Shown here in pieces: positions 8,402-18,047 of a DNA stretch of 64,000 nt. This stretch comes from Kutzneria chonburiensis (GTDB lineage: Bacteria; Actinomycetota; Actinomycetes; Mycobacteriales; Pseudonocardiaceae), in NCBI RefSeq assembly GCF_028622115.1, contig NZ_CP097263.1:5580001-5644000 (forward strand). The letters are read 5' to 3'. The notes below the pieces were generated by a model. It had not been told where the DNA came from and did no database searches. It saw nothing but the letters and a program-made list of their open reading frames with translations. The position numbers were made by a program, and so were the translations under genes. Positions within the stretch are counted from its first letter, which is position 1. Each line of letters starts with the position of its first letter.

Positions 8402-8946
8402 GGGGCGGTGAGGAGACGGTAGGCGTTGCGCGCGTACTCGACGGGATCGCCGATCTCCACGCCCCGGCGCACCATCTGCACGTGCCCGAGCAGGAAGGTG
8501 TGCAGTTGCAGCGCCCGGTCACGGGCAGTGGCCTCGTCGAAACCCATCGCGACGAGCCGCGAGGTCAGGAAGTCGAGCCGGCTCTCGCTCAGCTGCCGCA
8601 TCGCCATCGCCACCTGCGGGTCGTCGGTCGCGGCGATCATGGCGAACTCGAGGTCGTTGCCCGGCCGGTCCACGACCACCCGGCTGAAGACCAGCCACAG
8701 CTGCTCGTCCGGCGGCCGCTCGATCGAGGCGAACGCGGCCAGGCCGGTGATGATGTCTCCGGTCCAGCAGTCCAGCGCCGCCTGTAACAGCGCCTCACGG
8801 CTGGGGAAGTGCCAGTAGGCGCTGCCCTTGGTCGCGCCGAGCCGCTGCGCGAGCGGCTCGACGGCCAGGGCGCCGACGCCCCGCTCGGCGATCATCTCGA
8901 GGGCCGCCGCGACCCAGTCGTCCTTCGTCCGGCGCTTCCCGGCCAC
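8398..8946 (-). CDS. TetR-family transcriptional regulator
   Basis: 182 aa from GTG 8946 (VAGKRRTKDDWVAAALE). The N-terminal helix-turn-helix is at residues 10-55, with LAQRLGATKGSAYWHFPSRE as the HTH and flanking helix. The C-terminal ligand-binding domain contains TGLAAFASIERPPDEQLWLV. The start codon lies inside a 30-bp perfect palindrome, the obvious candidate for autoregulation; a transcript starting here would be leaderless or nearly so. The gene overlaps the downstream DUF167 gene by 4 nt. No divergent target gene is adjacent; ileS is upstream on the same strand behind a terminator. Confidence 0.88.
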   Translation of the reverse strand: MAGKRRTKDDWVAAALEMIAERGVGALAVEPLAQRLGATKGSAYWHFPSREALLQAALDCWTGDIITGLAAFASIERPPDEQLWLVFSRVVVDRPGNDLEFAMIAATDDPQVAMAMRQLSESRLDFLTSRLVAMGFDEATARDRALQLHTFLLGHVQMVRRGVEIGDPVEYARNAYRLLTAP

Positions 8947-8974
8947 GGTTCCGTACGGTACCGTACGGAACCGT
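8945..8974. promoter_or_regulatory. 30-bp perfect palindrome, candidate TetR operator
   Basis: The sequence ACGGTTCCGTACGGT followed by its exact reverse complement spans 8945-8974. It contains two internal CCGTACGG repeats, as expected for binding of two TetR dimers. A degenerate further half-site pair (CCGTACGGCAGCGTATGG) follows at about 8978-8995. The palindrome overlaps the GTG start of the TetR gene. Confidence 0.75.
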
Positions 8975-9029
8975 GATCCGTACGGCAGCGTATGGAATCT
9001 GGTGAGGGGAACGTGCGGGTTACACAGCC

Positions 9030-9071
9030 GGTGGCGACCCCGGTGCCATGGGGGTGACCGGGGTCGCCACC
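9030..9071 (-). terminator. Terminator hairpin downstream of ileS
   Basis: Perfect 15-bp arms (9030-9044 and 9057-9071, GGTGGCGACCCCGGT and its complement) with a 12-nt loop begin 8 nt beyond the ileS stop codon. There is no T-tract, as is common for hairpin terminators in high-GC actinobacteria. Confidence 0.75.
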
Positions 9072-9078
9072 ACCTCAC

Positions 9079-12000
9079 TCAGGCTTTGACCACCTGAACC
9101 GCCACCTCACCGCCGTCGCCGACCGCACCGGTGACACCGCCGTCAACGGTCCCGTACGACACGCCGTCGGCCAGGGTCTCCGACGCCAGGAAGGCCTCGT
9201 GCGTACGCACCGCGGCCACCACGTCGTCGGACGCCGACACGGTCAGCGTGATCCGGTCGGACACGTCGAGACCGGCGTCCCGACGGGCCTGCTGCACGAC
9301 ACGGACCACGTCCCGCGCCACGCCCTCAGCCGCCAGCACGTCGGTGACCACGGTGTCCAGCACGACCAGCCCCGCCCCGCCGGGCAGCGCTGCGGTGGCG
9401 GCCGGGTCGGTGGCGACGAGCCGCTGCTCGTACTCGCCGGGCAGCAGGTCGATGCCGGCGGCCGAGACCGAGCCGTCCTCGGTGGCGGTCCACTCGCCCG
9501 CCTTCACGGCCTTGATCACCTTCTGCACGGCCGCGCCGAGCCGCGGACCGCAGGCCCGCGCGTTGACCGTGAGCTGGAACTGGCCGTGCGCGGCGACATC
9601 CGTGGTCAGCTCGACCGACTTGACGTTGACCTCGTCGCCGATCAGGCCGACGAACGGCCGCAGCGCCTCGGCGTCCGGCGTGGCCACCACGAGCTCGGCC
9701 AGTGGCAGCCGCACCCGCAGCTTGTTGGCCTTGCGCAGGGACAGCGCGGCCGAGCAGACCTGCCGCACCTCGTCCATGGCCGCCACCAGCGCGGCGTCGG
9801 CCGGCACCTCGTCGACCGACGGGAAGTCGGCCAGGTGCACCGACCGGCCGCCGGTCAGCCCGCGCCACACCGACTCCGTGGTCAGCGGCAGCAGCGGCGC
9901 CGCCACTCGGCTGACCAGCTCCAGCACGGTGTGCAGGGTGTCGATGGCGTCCTGCTCGCCGGCCCAGAACCGGTCACGCGAGCGGCGCACGTACCAGTTG
10001 GTCAGCACCTCGAGGAAGTCCCGTACGGCGAAGCACGCGCCGGCCAGGTCGTACTCGTCGAGCGCCTTGGCCACCTCGACCACCAGGTCGTGGGTCTTGG
10101 CCAGCACGTAGCGGTCGAGCACGTTGGCGCTGTCGACCCGCCAGGTGCCCTGCTTGCCGGCCGCATTGGCGTACAGCGCAAGGAAGTACCACGAGTTCCA
10201 CAGCGGCAGCACGGCCTGCCGCACCGAGTCGCGGACGCCGCGCTCGGTGACGACCAGGTTGCCGCCGCGCAGGATCGGGCTGGACATGAGGAACCAGCGC
10301 ATGGCGTCCGAGCCGTCGCGCTCGAACACCTCGTTGACGTCCGGATAGTTGTTGAGCGTCTTGGACATCTTCTGGCCGTCGTCGCCGAGCACGATGCCGT
10401 GCGCGATGCAGTTGCGGAACGCCGCCCGGTCGAACAGGGCGGTGGCCAGCACGTGCATGTTGTAGAACCAGCCGCGGGTCTGCGCGCTGTACTCGACGAT
10501 GAAGTCGCCCGGGTAGTGGTTCTCGAACCAGTCCGAGTTCTCGAACGGGTAGTGGACCTGGGCGAACGGCATCGAGCCGGACTCGAACCAGCAGTCGAGC
10601 ACCTCCGGCACGCGACGCATGGTCGACTTGCCGGTCGGGTCGTCCGGGTTGGGCCGGGTCAGCTCGTCGATGACCGGCCGGTGCAGGTCGTTCGGGCGCA
10701 CGCCGAAGTCCCGCTCCAGCTCGTCCAGCGAGCCGTAGACGTCGGTGCGCGGGTAGGCCGGGTCGTCGGACATCCACACCGGGATCGGCGAGCCCCAGAA
10801 CCGGTTGCGGGAGATGTTCCAGTCACGGGCGTTGGCCAGCCACTTGCCCATCTGGCCGTCCCGGACGTGGTCGGGCACCCAGTTGATGCCCTGGTTGAGC
10901 TCGACCATGCGGTCCCGGAACTTGGTCACGGCCACGAACCAGGACGACACCGCACGCTGGATCAGCGGCGTGTCACAGCGCCAGCAGTGCGGGTACGAGT
11001 GGTCGTAGGTCTCATGCCTGAGGAGGACGCCACGCTCGCGCAGATCCTTGATGATGGGCTTGTTGGCCTCGAACACCTGGAGATCCGCGTAGGGCGCAAC
11101 CTCAGCGGTGAACCGACCGCGCGCGTCCACCGGCACCACGGGCTCGATGTCGGCGGCGTCGGTGACGGCCTTGTCCTCCTCACCGAAGGCCGGCGCGATG
11201 TGGACCAGGCCGGTGCCGTCCTCGGTGGTGACGTAGTCGGCCGACAGGACCTGGTGCGCGTTGGGCCGGCCGGCGAAGAAGTCGAACACCGGCGTGTAGC
11301 GGCGGCCGAGCAGGTCGGCACCCTTGAAGCGGGCCAGCACGGTCGGTTCCTCGCCCAGCTCACGGGCGTAGGCGCGGACCCGAGCCTCGGCGAGCACGTA
11401 CTTCTCGCCGTTGGCCTCGACGGTCACGTAGTCGACGTCCGGGTGCACGGCGATGGCCAGGTTGGACGGCAGCGTCCACGGCGTGGTCGTCCAGATCAGG
11501 GCCAGCTCGCCGGTCTCGAGGCGCATGCCCACCGTGACGGCCGGGTCCTGCCGGTCGCGGTAGGTGTCGTCCATCTTGGTCTCGGAGTTGGACAGCGGCG
11601 TCTCGCAGCGCCAGCAGTACCACAGGACGCGGAAGCCCTCGTAGACAAGACCCTTGTCCCACAAGGTCTTGAACGCCCACATGACGCTTTCCATGTAGTC
11701 GAGGTCGAGCGTCTTGTAGTCGTTGTCGAAGTCGACCCAGCGGGCCTGGCGGGTGACGTAGTCGCGCCACTCGTCGGTGTAGCGCAGCACCGAGGTGCGG
11801 CAGGCGTCGTTGAACTTGTCCACGCCGAGCGCCTCGATCTCGGCCTTGGAGGAGATGCCCAGCTCCTTCTCGGCCCGGACCTCGGCCGGCAGGCCGTGGC
11901 AGTCCCAGCCGAAGCGGCGCTCGACGTGCTTGCCGCGCATGGTCTGGTAGCGCGGGACGACGTCCTTGGCGTAGCCGGTCAGCAGGTGGCCGTAGTGCGG

Positions 12001-12207
12001 CAGGCCGTTGGCGAAGGGCGGGCCGTCGTAGAAGACGAACTCGTTGCCGCCGTTCTCGCCGGCCGGGCGACCGTCCACACTGGCCTGGAAGGTCCCGTCC
12101 TTGCCCCAGTAGTCGAGGACGGCCTGCTCGAGCTGGGGGAACGACGGCTGCGCGGGCACGCCGCCGCTCTGAGAGCCAGCCGGGAAGGATTCGAGTGGGT
12201 AGGCCAT
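9079..12207 (-). CDS. ileS: Isoleucyl-tRNA synthetase
   Basis: 1042 aa from ATG 12207. It charges tRNA-Ile with isoleucine. The class I signatures are HYGH at 71-74 and KMSKT near 613. The editing (CP1) domain, which hydrolyses Val-tRNA-Ile, occupies roughly 200-400. The sequence around HYGH ([20 protein letters not shown]) is of the eukaryote-like IleRS type found in mycobacteria and relatives, a type that is generally less sensitive to mupirocin (family knowledge). The C-terminal region is anticodon binding. A T-box leader lies directly upstream with a GAGGAG ribosome binding site. The gene is monocistronic, between the T-box and a terminator. Confidence 0.97.
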   Translation of the reverse strand: MAYPLESFPAGSQSGGVPAQPSFPQLEQAVLDYWGKDGTFQASVDGRPAGENGGNEFVFYDGPPFANGLPHYGHLLTGYAKDVVPRYQTMRGKHVERRFGWDCHGLPAEVRAEKELGISSKAEIEALGVDKFNDACRTSVLRYTDEWRDYVTRQARWVDFDNDYKTLDLDYMESVMWAFKTLWDKGLVYEGFRVLWYCWRCETPLSNSETKMDDTYRDRQDPAVTVGMRLETGELALIWTTTPWTLPSNLAIAVHPDVDYVTVEANGEKYVLAEARVRAYARELGEEPTVLARFKGADLLGRRYTPVFDFFAGRPNAHQVLSADYVTTEDGTGLVHIAPAFGEEDKAVTDAADIEPVVPVDARGRFTAEVAPYADLQVFEANKPIIKDLRERGVLLRHETYDHSYPHCWRCDTPLIQRAVSSWFVAVTKFRDRMVELNQGINWVPDHVRDGQMGKWLANARDWNISRNRFWGSPIPVWMSDDPAYPRTDVYGSLDELERDFGVRPNDLHRPVIDELTRPNPDDPTGKSTMRRVPEVLDCWFESGSMPFAQVHYPFENSDWFENHYPGDFIVEYSAQTRGWFYNMHVLATALFDRAAFRNCIAHGIVLGDDGQKMSKTLNNYPDVNEVFERDGSDAMRWFLMSSPILRGGNLVVTERGVRDSVRQAVLPLWNSWYFLALYANAAGKQGTWRVDSANVLDRYVLAKTHDLVVEVAKALDEYDLAGACFAVRDFLEVLTNWYVRRSRDRFWAGEQDAIDTLHTVLELVSRVAAPLLPLTTESVWRGLTGGRSVHLADFPSVDEVPADAALVAAMDEVRQVCSAALSLRKANKLRVRLPLAELVVATPDAEALRPFVGLIGDEVNVKSVELTTDVAAHGQFQLTVNARACGPRLGAAVQKVIKAVKAGEWTATEDGSVSAAGIDLLPGEYEQRLVATDPAATAALPGGAGLVVLDTVVTDVLAAEGVARDVVRVVQQARRDAGLDVSDRITLTVSASDDVVAAVRTHEAFLASETLADGVSYGTVDGGVTGAVGDGGEVAVQVVKA

Positions 12208-12420
12208 CGGTTGCTGCTCCTCGCGGTCCCGTCGTCAGTCCTGACGGGGACGACGCGCTCGCGCGCACCGCGGTACCACCCCGATTGCCGCCAGCGAGGT
12301 GGCGGCCACTCGTTTGCGGGCTGTGACGGGCCCACCCGTCCGGTTCTACTGAGGCCTGGCGGCCCGTTCTTCCGGAGGCTCCCCGGTGATGGCCGGATCG
12401 ACGCCTGTGCTCTGCCAAGC
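12208..12420 (-). promoter_or_regulatory. ileS T-box riboswitch (translational type)
   Basis: On the minus strand the leader contains the T-box motif GGGGTGGTACCGCGG at about 12286-12272. Stem I elements typical of actinobacterial ileS leaders lie upstream: GGCCATCACCGGGGAGCC with an ATC isoleucine specifier, CCGGAAGAACGG, and CAGTAGAACCGGACGGG. Downstream, GTCGTCCCCGTCAGGACTGA and GACGGGACC can form a helix next to the GCGAGGAGC ribosome binding site, which fits control of ileS translation by uncharged tRNA-Ile. Confidence 0.93.
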
Positions 12421-12453
12421 GTAACGCGCCCCCGCAAATCACTTCGCCCCCGC

Positions 12454-12508
12454 TGCCACATGCGCTTCCCACTTGCGCTCAGATGCCACATAGGAAGCGC
12501 ATGTGGCA
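12454..12508. repeat. Long inverted repeat, family A copy 2
   Basis: Perfect 16-bp arms TGCCACATGCGCTTCC (12454-12469) and its complement (12493-12508) with a 23-nt spacer. It starts 8 nt after the stop of the minus-strand membrane protein gene and precedes the ileS leader, so it could terminate that transcript. The right half still carries the CCACATAGGAAGCGCATGTGG unit seen in copy 1; the left half is degenerate after the arm. Confidence 0.8.
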
Positions 12509-12516
12509 TCTGGGGG

Positions 12517-13137
12517 TTACTTGCGGGCGGCGGCGGCGAGCTTGGCGTCGGGGGTGCACGCGGCGCAGGGGGTGAAGCCCAGTTGCCGGGCCTCGTCGAC
12601 CGGCAGCGGGATGGTCGGGCGGTCGCCGACCCAGGCGCAGCCGGCGAGGTGGTAGCGGGGGCGCTCGTCGAGCACCAGCACCTCGTCGGTCAGCTCGGAG
12701 ACGACCAGCGCGTCGGCCGCGTCGGTGTCCTCCTCGGCCGGTTCTGGCTGATCATCACGATTCGTGCCGACTCGGACACCCCCGGTGGCAACGCTGTCAA
12801 GATCACCTGTAGCCTGCGATTCTCCCGGTCCACCCTCGTCTTCCTGGGGGTCCGCATCAGAATCGTCGTCTCCGCCGTCGACGGTCTTGCCGGCGACAGC
12901 CGCCTCGCTCACGGGTGGGCGCGCGCCAGCGCGACGCCGGCGCTGCCAGTCCAGCAGCAGCACCGCGGCGCCGACGACGCTGAGCGCGACCGAGCCCCAC
13001 GCCCACAGGATCTGGGTGGACACGAGCGCGACCACCAGCAGCGCGAACGCGGCCAGCACGCACAGCAGCACGACGTACAGCAGCCCGGAGGATTCCCTAC
13101 CGCCACCGCTGGACGACGCTGGGTTGTTCGACGACAC
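12517..13137 (-). CDS. Membrane protein with acidic linker and C-terminal Cys motif, unknown function
   Basis: 206 aa from GTG 13137. Two adjacent membrane helices (residues 18-40 and 46-66) are followed by a basic cluster (DWQRRRRAGARPP) and an acidic, disordered linker rich in Asp and Glu (about 85-140). A conserved-looking C-terminal module follows: YHLAGCAWVGDRPTIPL, then LGFTPCAACTPDA. The three cysteines and a histidine could bind metal. This arrangement recurs in actinobacterial genomes near wag31/ileS, but I know no function. It lies between wag31 and the ileS T-box on the same strand. Confidence 0.7.
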   Translation of the reverse strand: MSSNNPASSSGGGRESSGLLYVVLLCVLAAFALLVVALVSTQILWAWGSVALSVVGAAVLLLDWQRRRRAGARPPVSEAAVAGKTVDGGDDDSDADPQEDEGGPGESQATGDLDSVATGGVRVGTNRDDQPEPAEEDTDAADALVVSELTDEVLVLDERPRYHLAGCAWVGDRPTIPLPVDEARQLGFTPCAACTPDAKLAAAARK

Positions 13138-13213
13138 CCGGCGACCCTACGTCACCACGCCGTTCCAGATGGCGTAATGACGCGTTCCTGTTGGTTGACG
13201 CGTGTCATCGCGA

Positions 13214-13236
13214 GCAGACCCAGCCAGCGGGTCTGC
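13214..13236 (-). terminator. Hairpin downstream of wag31
   Basis: GCAGACCC (13214-13221), a 7-nt loop, and GGGTCTGC (13229-13236), located 25 nt beyond the wag31 stop. It is a perfect 8-bp stem without a T-tract. Confidence 0.55.
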
Positions 13237-13260
13237 CGTCTTTGGAGCCTCAGATCCAGC

Positions 13261-14064
13261 TCAGCCGGCTTCGGCGCGGGCGCCGAACGTGTAGCCACCG
13301 CTCTGGCGTCCCTCGCTGGGGGCGGCCGAGGTGCGGTCGTTCAGTTCGGCCAGCTGCGACTCGAGCAGGCTCTTGAGCCGGGTCCGGTACTCACGCTCCA
13401 TGGTGCGGAGCATGTCGATCTTCTTCTCCAGCGCGTTCTTCTCCTGGGTGATGTTGCCCATCACCTCGGCGTGCTTGCGCTGCGCGTCGCGGTCCAGCGC
13501 CGCGGCCTTCTCCCTGGCGTTGCGCTCCAGGGTCTCGGACCGGGTCCTGGCGTCGTTGAGCATGGTCTCGGCGCGGGTACGCGCCTCGTTGACCATGGTG
13601 TCGGCCTTCGCCCGCGCCTCGGAGAGCAGCTGCTCGGACTTGGTGCGGGCCTCGGCCAGCATCGAGTCCGCCTCGCCCTTGGCCTCACCGGTGAGCCGGT
13701 CGGCCATCTCCTGGGCCAGCCCCAGGACCTTGGCCGCCTGCACGTGGTGATCACCACCGGGCGTGGTCTGCTCCATCACCGACGGCGGCGGGACGGAAGC
13801 GAGGCGACGGGGTTCCTCGCGGCCGGGCATGGGGCCGCTGCCGACCTTGCTCCGGGCGTCGTCCAGGTCGGCGCGCGCGGCCTCCAGCTGGGAGTCCAGC
13901 TGCTCGACCTGGGCGCGCAGGTCGGAGTTCTCCTCGATCAGGCGGGCCAGCTCGCCCTCAACCAGGTCGAGGAAGGCGTCAACCTCGTCCTCGTTGTAGC
14001 CCCGCTTCCCGATAGGAGGCTTGCTGAACGCGACGTTGTGCACGTCAGCGGGGGTCAACGGCAT
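13261..14064 (-). CDS. wag31: DivIVA/Wag31 polar growth scaffold protein
   Basis: 267 aa from ATG 14064. DivIVA proteins bind curved membrane at cell poles and recruit the elongation machinery; in actinobacteria this gene is essential for tip growth. The N-terminal membrane-binding motif [20 protein letters not shown] and [16 protein letters not shown] are visible. A first coiled coil covers 30-70, a Pro/Gly linker about 72-105, and a long Ala/Glu/Arg-rich coiled coil 108-245 with repeats such as [18 protein letters not shown]. Its place at the end of the ftsZ-pgeF-yggS-sepF-yggT series is the classic actinobacterial order. Confidence 0.96.
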   Translation of the reverse strand: MPLTPADVHNVAFSKPPIGKRGYNEDEVDAFLDLVEGELARLIEENSDLRAQVEQLDSQLEAARADLDDARSKVGSGPMPGREEPRRLASVPPPSVMEQTTPGGDHHVQAAKVLGLAQEMADRLTGEAKGEADSMLAEARTKSEQLLSEARAKADTMVNEARTRAETMLNDARTRSETLERNAREKAAALDRDAQRKHAEVMGNITQEKNALEKKIDMLRTMEREYRTRLKSLLESQLAELNDRTSAAPSEGRQSGGYTFGARAEAG

Positions 14065-14134
14065 CAGATCACCTCACGGCAGTCACGACCGGTGCAGCGT
14101 CGGGATCCCCGTCACCCGGGCTGCGTCAGCCGCA

Positions 14135-14431
14135 TCAGGATGTATGCGTCAGATTCAGGCTCAGTTGCATCAGTATGTACACAAGCAGGAACACGACCAT
14201 AATCGATAGGTCCAGCCCGACGCCCCCGATTCGTACCATCGGTATCACGCGACGGGCCAACCGGACCGGCGGGTCTGTCACTGTGTAGATGGTCTCCAGC
14301 GTGACCGCAACCCCGCCGGCGGGCCGCCACTCCCGGGAGAACGCCCGGACGTACTCCACGACCAGGCGCGCCGAGAGCAGCAGCCAGAAGAAGAACAGCA
14401 CGTAGTAGACGACCACGAAGACCGGTTGCAC
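14135..14431 (-). CDS. YggT family membrane protein
   Basis: 98 aa from GTG 14431 (VQPVFVVVYYVLFFFWLLLS). Two membrane helices (about 3-25 and 70-92) flank a loop with the family signature (YTVTDPPVRLARRVIP, then GGVGLDLSIMVVFLLV). YggT proteins are small inner-membrane proteins linked to division and osmotic response; biochemical function is not established. It begins 19 nt after the sepF stop and lies between sepF and wag31, the conserved actinobacterial arrangement. Confidence 0.92.
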   Translation of the reverse strand: MQPVFVVVYYVLFFFWLLLSARLVVEYVRAFSREWRPAGGVAVTLETIYTVTDPPVRLARRVIPMVRIGGVGLDLSIMVVFLLVYILMQLSLNLTHTS

Positions 14432-14450
14432 GCCACCACTGTGCCATCCG

Positions 14451-15107
14451 TCATGACTTGGGGAGGAAGCCACCCTCCGCGAGGCGCCTGCGGTCCTCGG
14501 CCGTCACGTCCGTGTTCGGCGGTGAGAGAAGGAACACCTTGTTGGTGACCTTGTCCATGCTGCCGCGCAGCGCGAAGGCCAGCCCGGCGGCGAAGTCGAC
14601 CAGCCGCTTGGCGTCCGCGTTGTCCATGTCGGTCAGGTTGATGATCACCGGCGTGCCGTCCCGGTAGTGCTCGCCGATGGTCCGCGCCTCGGTGTAGCTG
14701 CGCGGATGCAGGGTGATGATCTTGGCCAAGGGGTGTGCCACCGGATCCTGGGCCGGCCGCAGTCGCGTGACCGGCTCGTGCTTGGGCTCGACCGCGAGCG
14801 CGCCGTGGGTCGGCGCCTCGGTCGCCCAGCTGCGGCGGCCACGGGGCCGGTCCTCGGGCAGCTCGTAGCCGTCCTCGTCGTAGTCGGCGCGGTAGGACGA
14901 GCGGGCCGACAGCGTGCTGCCGCCCGAGCGTGGCCGACCGCTCGAGTAGCGATCGTAGTCGTCGCCGCGGCCAGAACGATCATCGCGGTTGCGGTCGTCG
15001 TAGTCGTCCCGGTAGTCGGCGACGTAGCGGCCGTCCTCGTCGTAGCCGTCCATGTCGTCGCCCGGCACCATCCCGAAGTAGGCCTTCAGCTTCTGAAGCG
15101 CACTCAT
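14451..15107 (-). CDS. sepF: SepF cell-division protein (FtsZ membrane anchor)
   Basis: 218 aa from ATG 15107. In actinobacteria SepF is the main membrane anchor of FtsZ and binds its C-terminal tail. The N-terminal amphipathic helix is [16 protein letters not shown] long disordered linker (about 17-110) is rich in Asp, Arg, Tyr and Gly ([14 protein letters not shown]). The globular SepF domain (about 120-215) includes [39 protein letters not shown] and the glycine-bearing [18 protein letters not shown]. The partner FtsZ tail is encoded at 16693. Confidence 0.96.
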   Translation of the reverse strand: MSALQKLKAYFGMVPGDDMDGYDEDGRYVADYRDDYDDRNRDDRSGRGDDYDRYSSGRPRSGGSTLSARSSYRADYDEDGYELPEDRPRGRRSWATEAPTHGALAVEPKHEPVTRLRPAQDPVAHPLAKIITLHPRSYTEARTIGEHYRDGTPVIINLTDMDNADAKRLVDFAAGLAFALRGSMDKVTNKVFLLSPPNTDVTAEDRRRLAEGGFLPKS

Positions 15108-15174
15108 GCCAGCCCTTCCTCCGCGACTCCCCGACGACCTGGACGCGCGGCGACGCGCCCGGGTTCCCCACCGC

Positions 15175-15899
15175 CTACGGCGAGGCTAGCCCTCTGTACC
15201 CCAGCAAACCCGTTCCGACACGCACGCACGTGGATCCCTGTCCGATCGCCGCAGCTAGATCGCCCGTCATGCCGGCGGAGAGCTCGACGGCCGTCGGATG
15301 ATCGGCTCGTACCCTCGCTGCTGCCTTGGACAGGAGTTCGAAGGCCGCTGCTGGATCCATCGACAATGGTGCGACTCCCATCACACCGCGCAAGATCAGT
15401 TCACTCGAACGGCCTATCTCGTCGGCCAGCTCCAGGAGTCCCGACAGCGCAACGCCACCGCGCTCGGTGTCACCGTCCAGGCTGGCCTGGATCAGCACGC
15501 TGAGCGGCTCGGCCCGGGTCCCCTGGTCCGGGCCCCCGCGACGGCCTTCGCGAGCGCAGCGGCCAGCCTGGGCGAGTCAACGGACTGCACCTCGTCGGCC
15601 CATCCCACGATCGAGCGAGCCTTGTTGCGCTGCATCCGGCCCACCATGTGCCACCGAACGGACGTTTCGGGCAGGGCCAGCGCCACCTCGGCCGCCTTCG
15701 GGGCGGCCTCCTGGTCCCGGTTCTCGGCGAAGTCGGTCACGCCGAGGTCCGCCAGCAAGATCGCGTCGGACGCCGGGAACGTCTTGGTGACGGCGAGCAG
15801 TTTCACCTCATCGGGGCTACGGCCGGCGGCCCGGCAGGCGTCGGCGATCTGCTCCCGGACGGCGGCGAGGCCCTCGGCCAGCTGATCCCGACGGCTCAT
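15175..15899 (-). CDS. YggS/PROSC family PLP-binding protein; apparent frameshift near 15525-15533
   Basis: ATG 15899 overlaps the pgeF stop (ATGA). The protein controls cellular pyridoxal phosphate homeostasis. The N-terminal part has the PLP lysine in [11 protein letters not shown] and the [13 protein letters not shown] and [12 protein letters not shown] motifs. The frame is lost after AKAVAGAR. The following frame continues with [27 protein letters not shown] and [12 protein letters not shown] to a TAG at 15175. One extra G in the GCCCGGACC context (15533-15525) would read [16 protein letters not shown]. Total length is 725 nt, one short of a multiple of three. Most likely a sequencing undercall. 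Confidence 0.9.
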
Positions 15900-16594
15900 G
15901 CGTCGATCCAGGTCACGGCGGCCAGCCGGCCGGTCTGACCGTCGCGCCGATGGCTGAACAGGGTCTTGTCCTCGACCGTGCAGCGCGGGTCGACGCCGAT
16001 CCGGGCCACGCCGAGGCCGGCCAGCTGCCGCCACAGCCCGGCCCGCAGGTCGAGGGCGGGCGTGCCCTTGCGGGACTTGGTCGCGCTGCCCGGCAGGTGG
16101 GCCTCCACGTCGTCCCGCATCGCCGCCGGGACCTCGTAGCACTCGCCGCACACCGACGGGCCCAGCAGCACCTCGATCTGCTCGGCCTTGGCGCCGGCCT
16201 CGACCATCGCCGCGACGGCCGCCGGCACCACGCCCACCCGGGCCCCGACCCGGCCGGCGTGCACGGCGGCCACCACCCCGTTCTCGGCGTCGGCCAGCAG
16301 CACCGGCACGCAGTCGGCGACCAGCGCCACCAGCGCCAGGCCCGGCCGGTTGGTGACCAGGGCGTCGGTCGCCTCGGCCGGTTCGTCCAGCGGACCGTCC
16401 ACGGTCGTCACGGTCCGGCCGTGCACCTGCTCCATCCACACCAGCCGGTCCACGCCGAGCTCGGTGGCCAGCCGCTCCCGGTTGGCCCGCACCGCCGCCG
16501 GGTCGTCACCGACGTGATCACCCAGGTTGAACGACTCGTAGGGGGCCTTGGACCGGCCACCGGCCCTGGTCGTGACGACTCGACGAACGCGCAT
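15896..16594 (-). CDS. pgeF: Peptidoglycan editing factor / multicopper polyphenol oxidase-fold protein (YfiH, DUF152)
   Basis: 232 aa from ATG 16594 ([13 protein letters not shown]). Family members act as purine nucleoside phosphorylase/adenosine deaminase-like enzymes and, in E. coli, prevent L-Ser misincorporation into peptidoglycan. Visible motifs include [10 protein letters not shown], the metal-binding [25 protein letters not shown] and [11 protein letters not shown], which supply the conserved His/Cys ligands. It lies between ftsZ and yggS, overlapping yggS by 4 nt. A strong hairpin between ftsZ and this gene suggests that it has its own promoter or depends on partial readthrough. Confidence 0.93.
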   Translation of the reverse strand: MRVRRVVTTRAGGRSKAPYESFNLGDHVGDDPAAVRANRERLATELGVDRLVWMEQVHGRTVTTVDGPLDEPAEATDALVTNRPGLALVALVADCVPVLLADAENGVVAAVHAGRVGARVGVVPAAVAAMVEAGAKAEQIEVLLGPSVCGECYEVPAAMRDDVEAHLPGSATKSRKGTPALDLRAGLWRQLAGLGVARIGVDPRCTVEDKTLFSHRRDGQTGRLAAVTWIDA

Positions 16595-16624
16595 GGCTTG
16601 ATTCTCCCCGTCGCCCTTGTGACG

Positions 16625-16673
16625 CACCTGAGTGGCTCACTTGGCCGTGGAGGCCAAGTGAGCCACTCAGGTG
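16625..16673. repeat. Perfect 22-bp inverted repeat between ftsZ and pgeF (probable terminator)
   Basis: Arms CACCTGAGTGGCTCACTTGG+CC (16625-16646) and its exact complement (16652-16673) are separated by only 5 nt. It lies 20 nt beyond the ftsZ stop and 30 nt upstream of the pgeF start. The stem is much longer than an ordinary intrinsic terminator, and there is no T-tract. Confidence 0.8.
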
Positions 16674-16692
16674 GCCAAGAAGTGAGGTTGGG

Positions 16693-18047
16693 TCAGCGGC
16701 GCATGAAGGGGGGACGTCGACCTCGTCGTCGGGGTCCTCGGGCAGCGGGACCGCGCGGGACGGCAGCGAGCCGTGCCGCTCCGGCGTGGCCGGGTAGCCG
16801 TTGCCCGAGCTGGGGCGGCTCACCGGCGGCAGGCCGGAGTTGCCCTGGCCGCCCTGGCCCATCGAACCCTGGCCCATGGTGCTCTGCGGCTGGTAGCCGC
16901 TGCTGGGCGGCGGCACGGCGGTGTAGCCGTTGGACGGCTGCGGCGCGACGTGCTGCTGGACCGGCGGCGGCGTGTGCTGCTGGACCGGCTGGGCCTGCGG
17001 CTGGGGAGCGCTGAGCTGCCCGGACTCCGCGACGGCGGTGGCCGTCGGCGACCTCGGGGGCGAGGTCAGCGCGGTCGGCTCCAGCTTCTTGTGGGTGGGC
17101 CCGCCGCTGTCGAAGCCGGCGGCGATCACCGTGACCCGCACCTCGTCGCCGAGCGAGTCGTCGATCACCGTGCCGAAGATGATGTTGGCGTCCGGGTGGG
17201 CCGCCTCCTGCACCAGCGACGCCGACTCGTTGATCTCGAAGAGGCCGAGGTCGGAGCCGCCGGCGATGGCCAGCAGCACGCCGTGCGCGCCGTCCATGGA
17301 CGCCTCGAGCAGCGGCGAGTTGATCGCCTTCTGCGCCGCCTGCACGGCCCGGCCCTCGCCGCGGGCGGAGCCGATGCCCATCAGGGCACTGCCGGCCCCG
17401 GACATGACGCTCTTCACGTCGGCGAAGTCCAGGTTGATCAGACCGGGCGTGGTGATCAGGTCGGTGATGCCCTGGACACCGGACAGCAGCACCTCGTCCG
17501 CGGAGCGGAAGGCGTCCATCAGGCTCACGCCCACGTCGCCCAGCTGCAGCAGCCGGTCGTTGGGGATGACGATCAGGGTGTCGCACTCGTTGCGCAGCTG
17601 CGTGATGCCGTCCTCGGCCTGCTTCGCGCGGCGCTTGCCCTCGAAGCTGAACGGCCGCGTGACCACACCGATGGTGAGCGCGCCGAGCTTGCGGGCGATG
17701 GAGGCGACCACCGGCGCGCCGCCGGTGCCCGTGCCGCCGCCCTCGCCGGCCGTCACGAAGACCATGTCGGCCCCCTTGAGGACCTCCTCGATCTCCTCGC
17801 GGTGGTCCTCGGCGGCCTTGTGCCCGACCTCGGGGTTGGCGCCGGCGCCGAGACCGCGGGTCAGCTCGCGGCCGATGTCCAGCTTGACGTCGGCGTCGGA
17901 CATCAGCAGCGCCTGGGCGTCGGTGTTCACCGCGATGAACTCGACGCCCTTGAGCCCGACCTCGATCATGCGGTTCACGGCGTTGACGCCGCCGCCGCCG
18001 ATGCCGACGACCTTGATCACCGCGAGGTAGTTGTGCGGGGGCGTCAT
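16693..18047 (-). CDS. ftsZ: FtsZ tubulin-like division GTPase; apparent frameshift at codon 3-4 before the tail end
   Basis: ATG 18047 with GGAAGG upstream. FtsZ polymerises with GTP to form the division ring. The GTP-binding signature GGGTGTG is at 103-109, with the T3 loop AGANPEVG at about 68 and the T7 region [21 protein letters not shown] Pro/Gln-rich linker begins near 330. The expected C-terminal peptide is D-x-x-D-V-P-x-F-[ML]-R-R. Here the frame reads [10 protein letters not shown], but one added C in the run at 16713-16708 gives DVPPFMRR followed by TGA at 16693. That tail binds SepF. Without the correction the frame runs on to 16518 and has no tail motif. An essential gene is unlikely to be broken. 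Confidence 0.95.

Noticed and set aside
9199-14202. A very long open frame on the plus strand across ileS and wag31
   Set aside because: It is the antisense of well-supported minus-strand genes, rich in Arg, Gly, His and Val, with no domain. High GC content makes such frames common.
15175-15498. Independent short gene downstream of yggS
   Set aside because: The sequence is the normal C-terminal half of YggS; a single-base shift separates the two halves.
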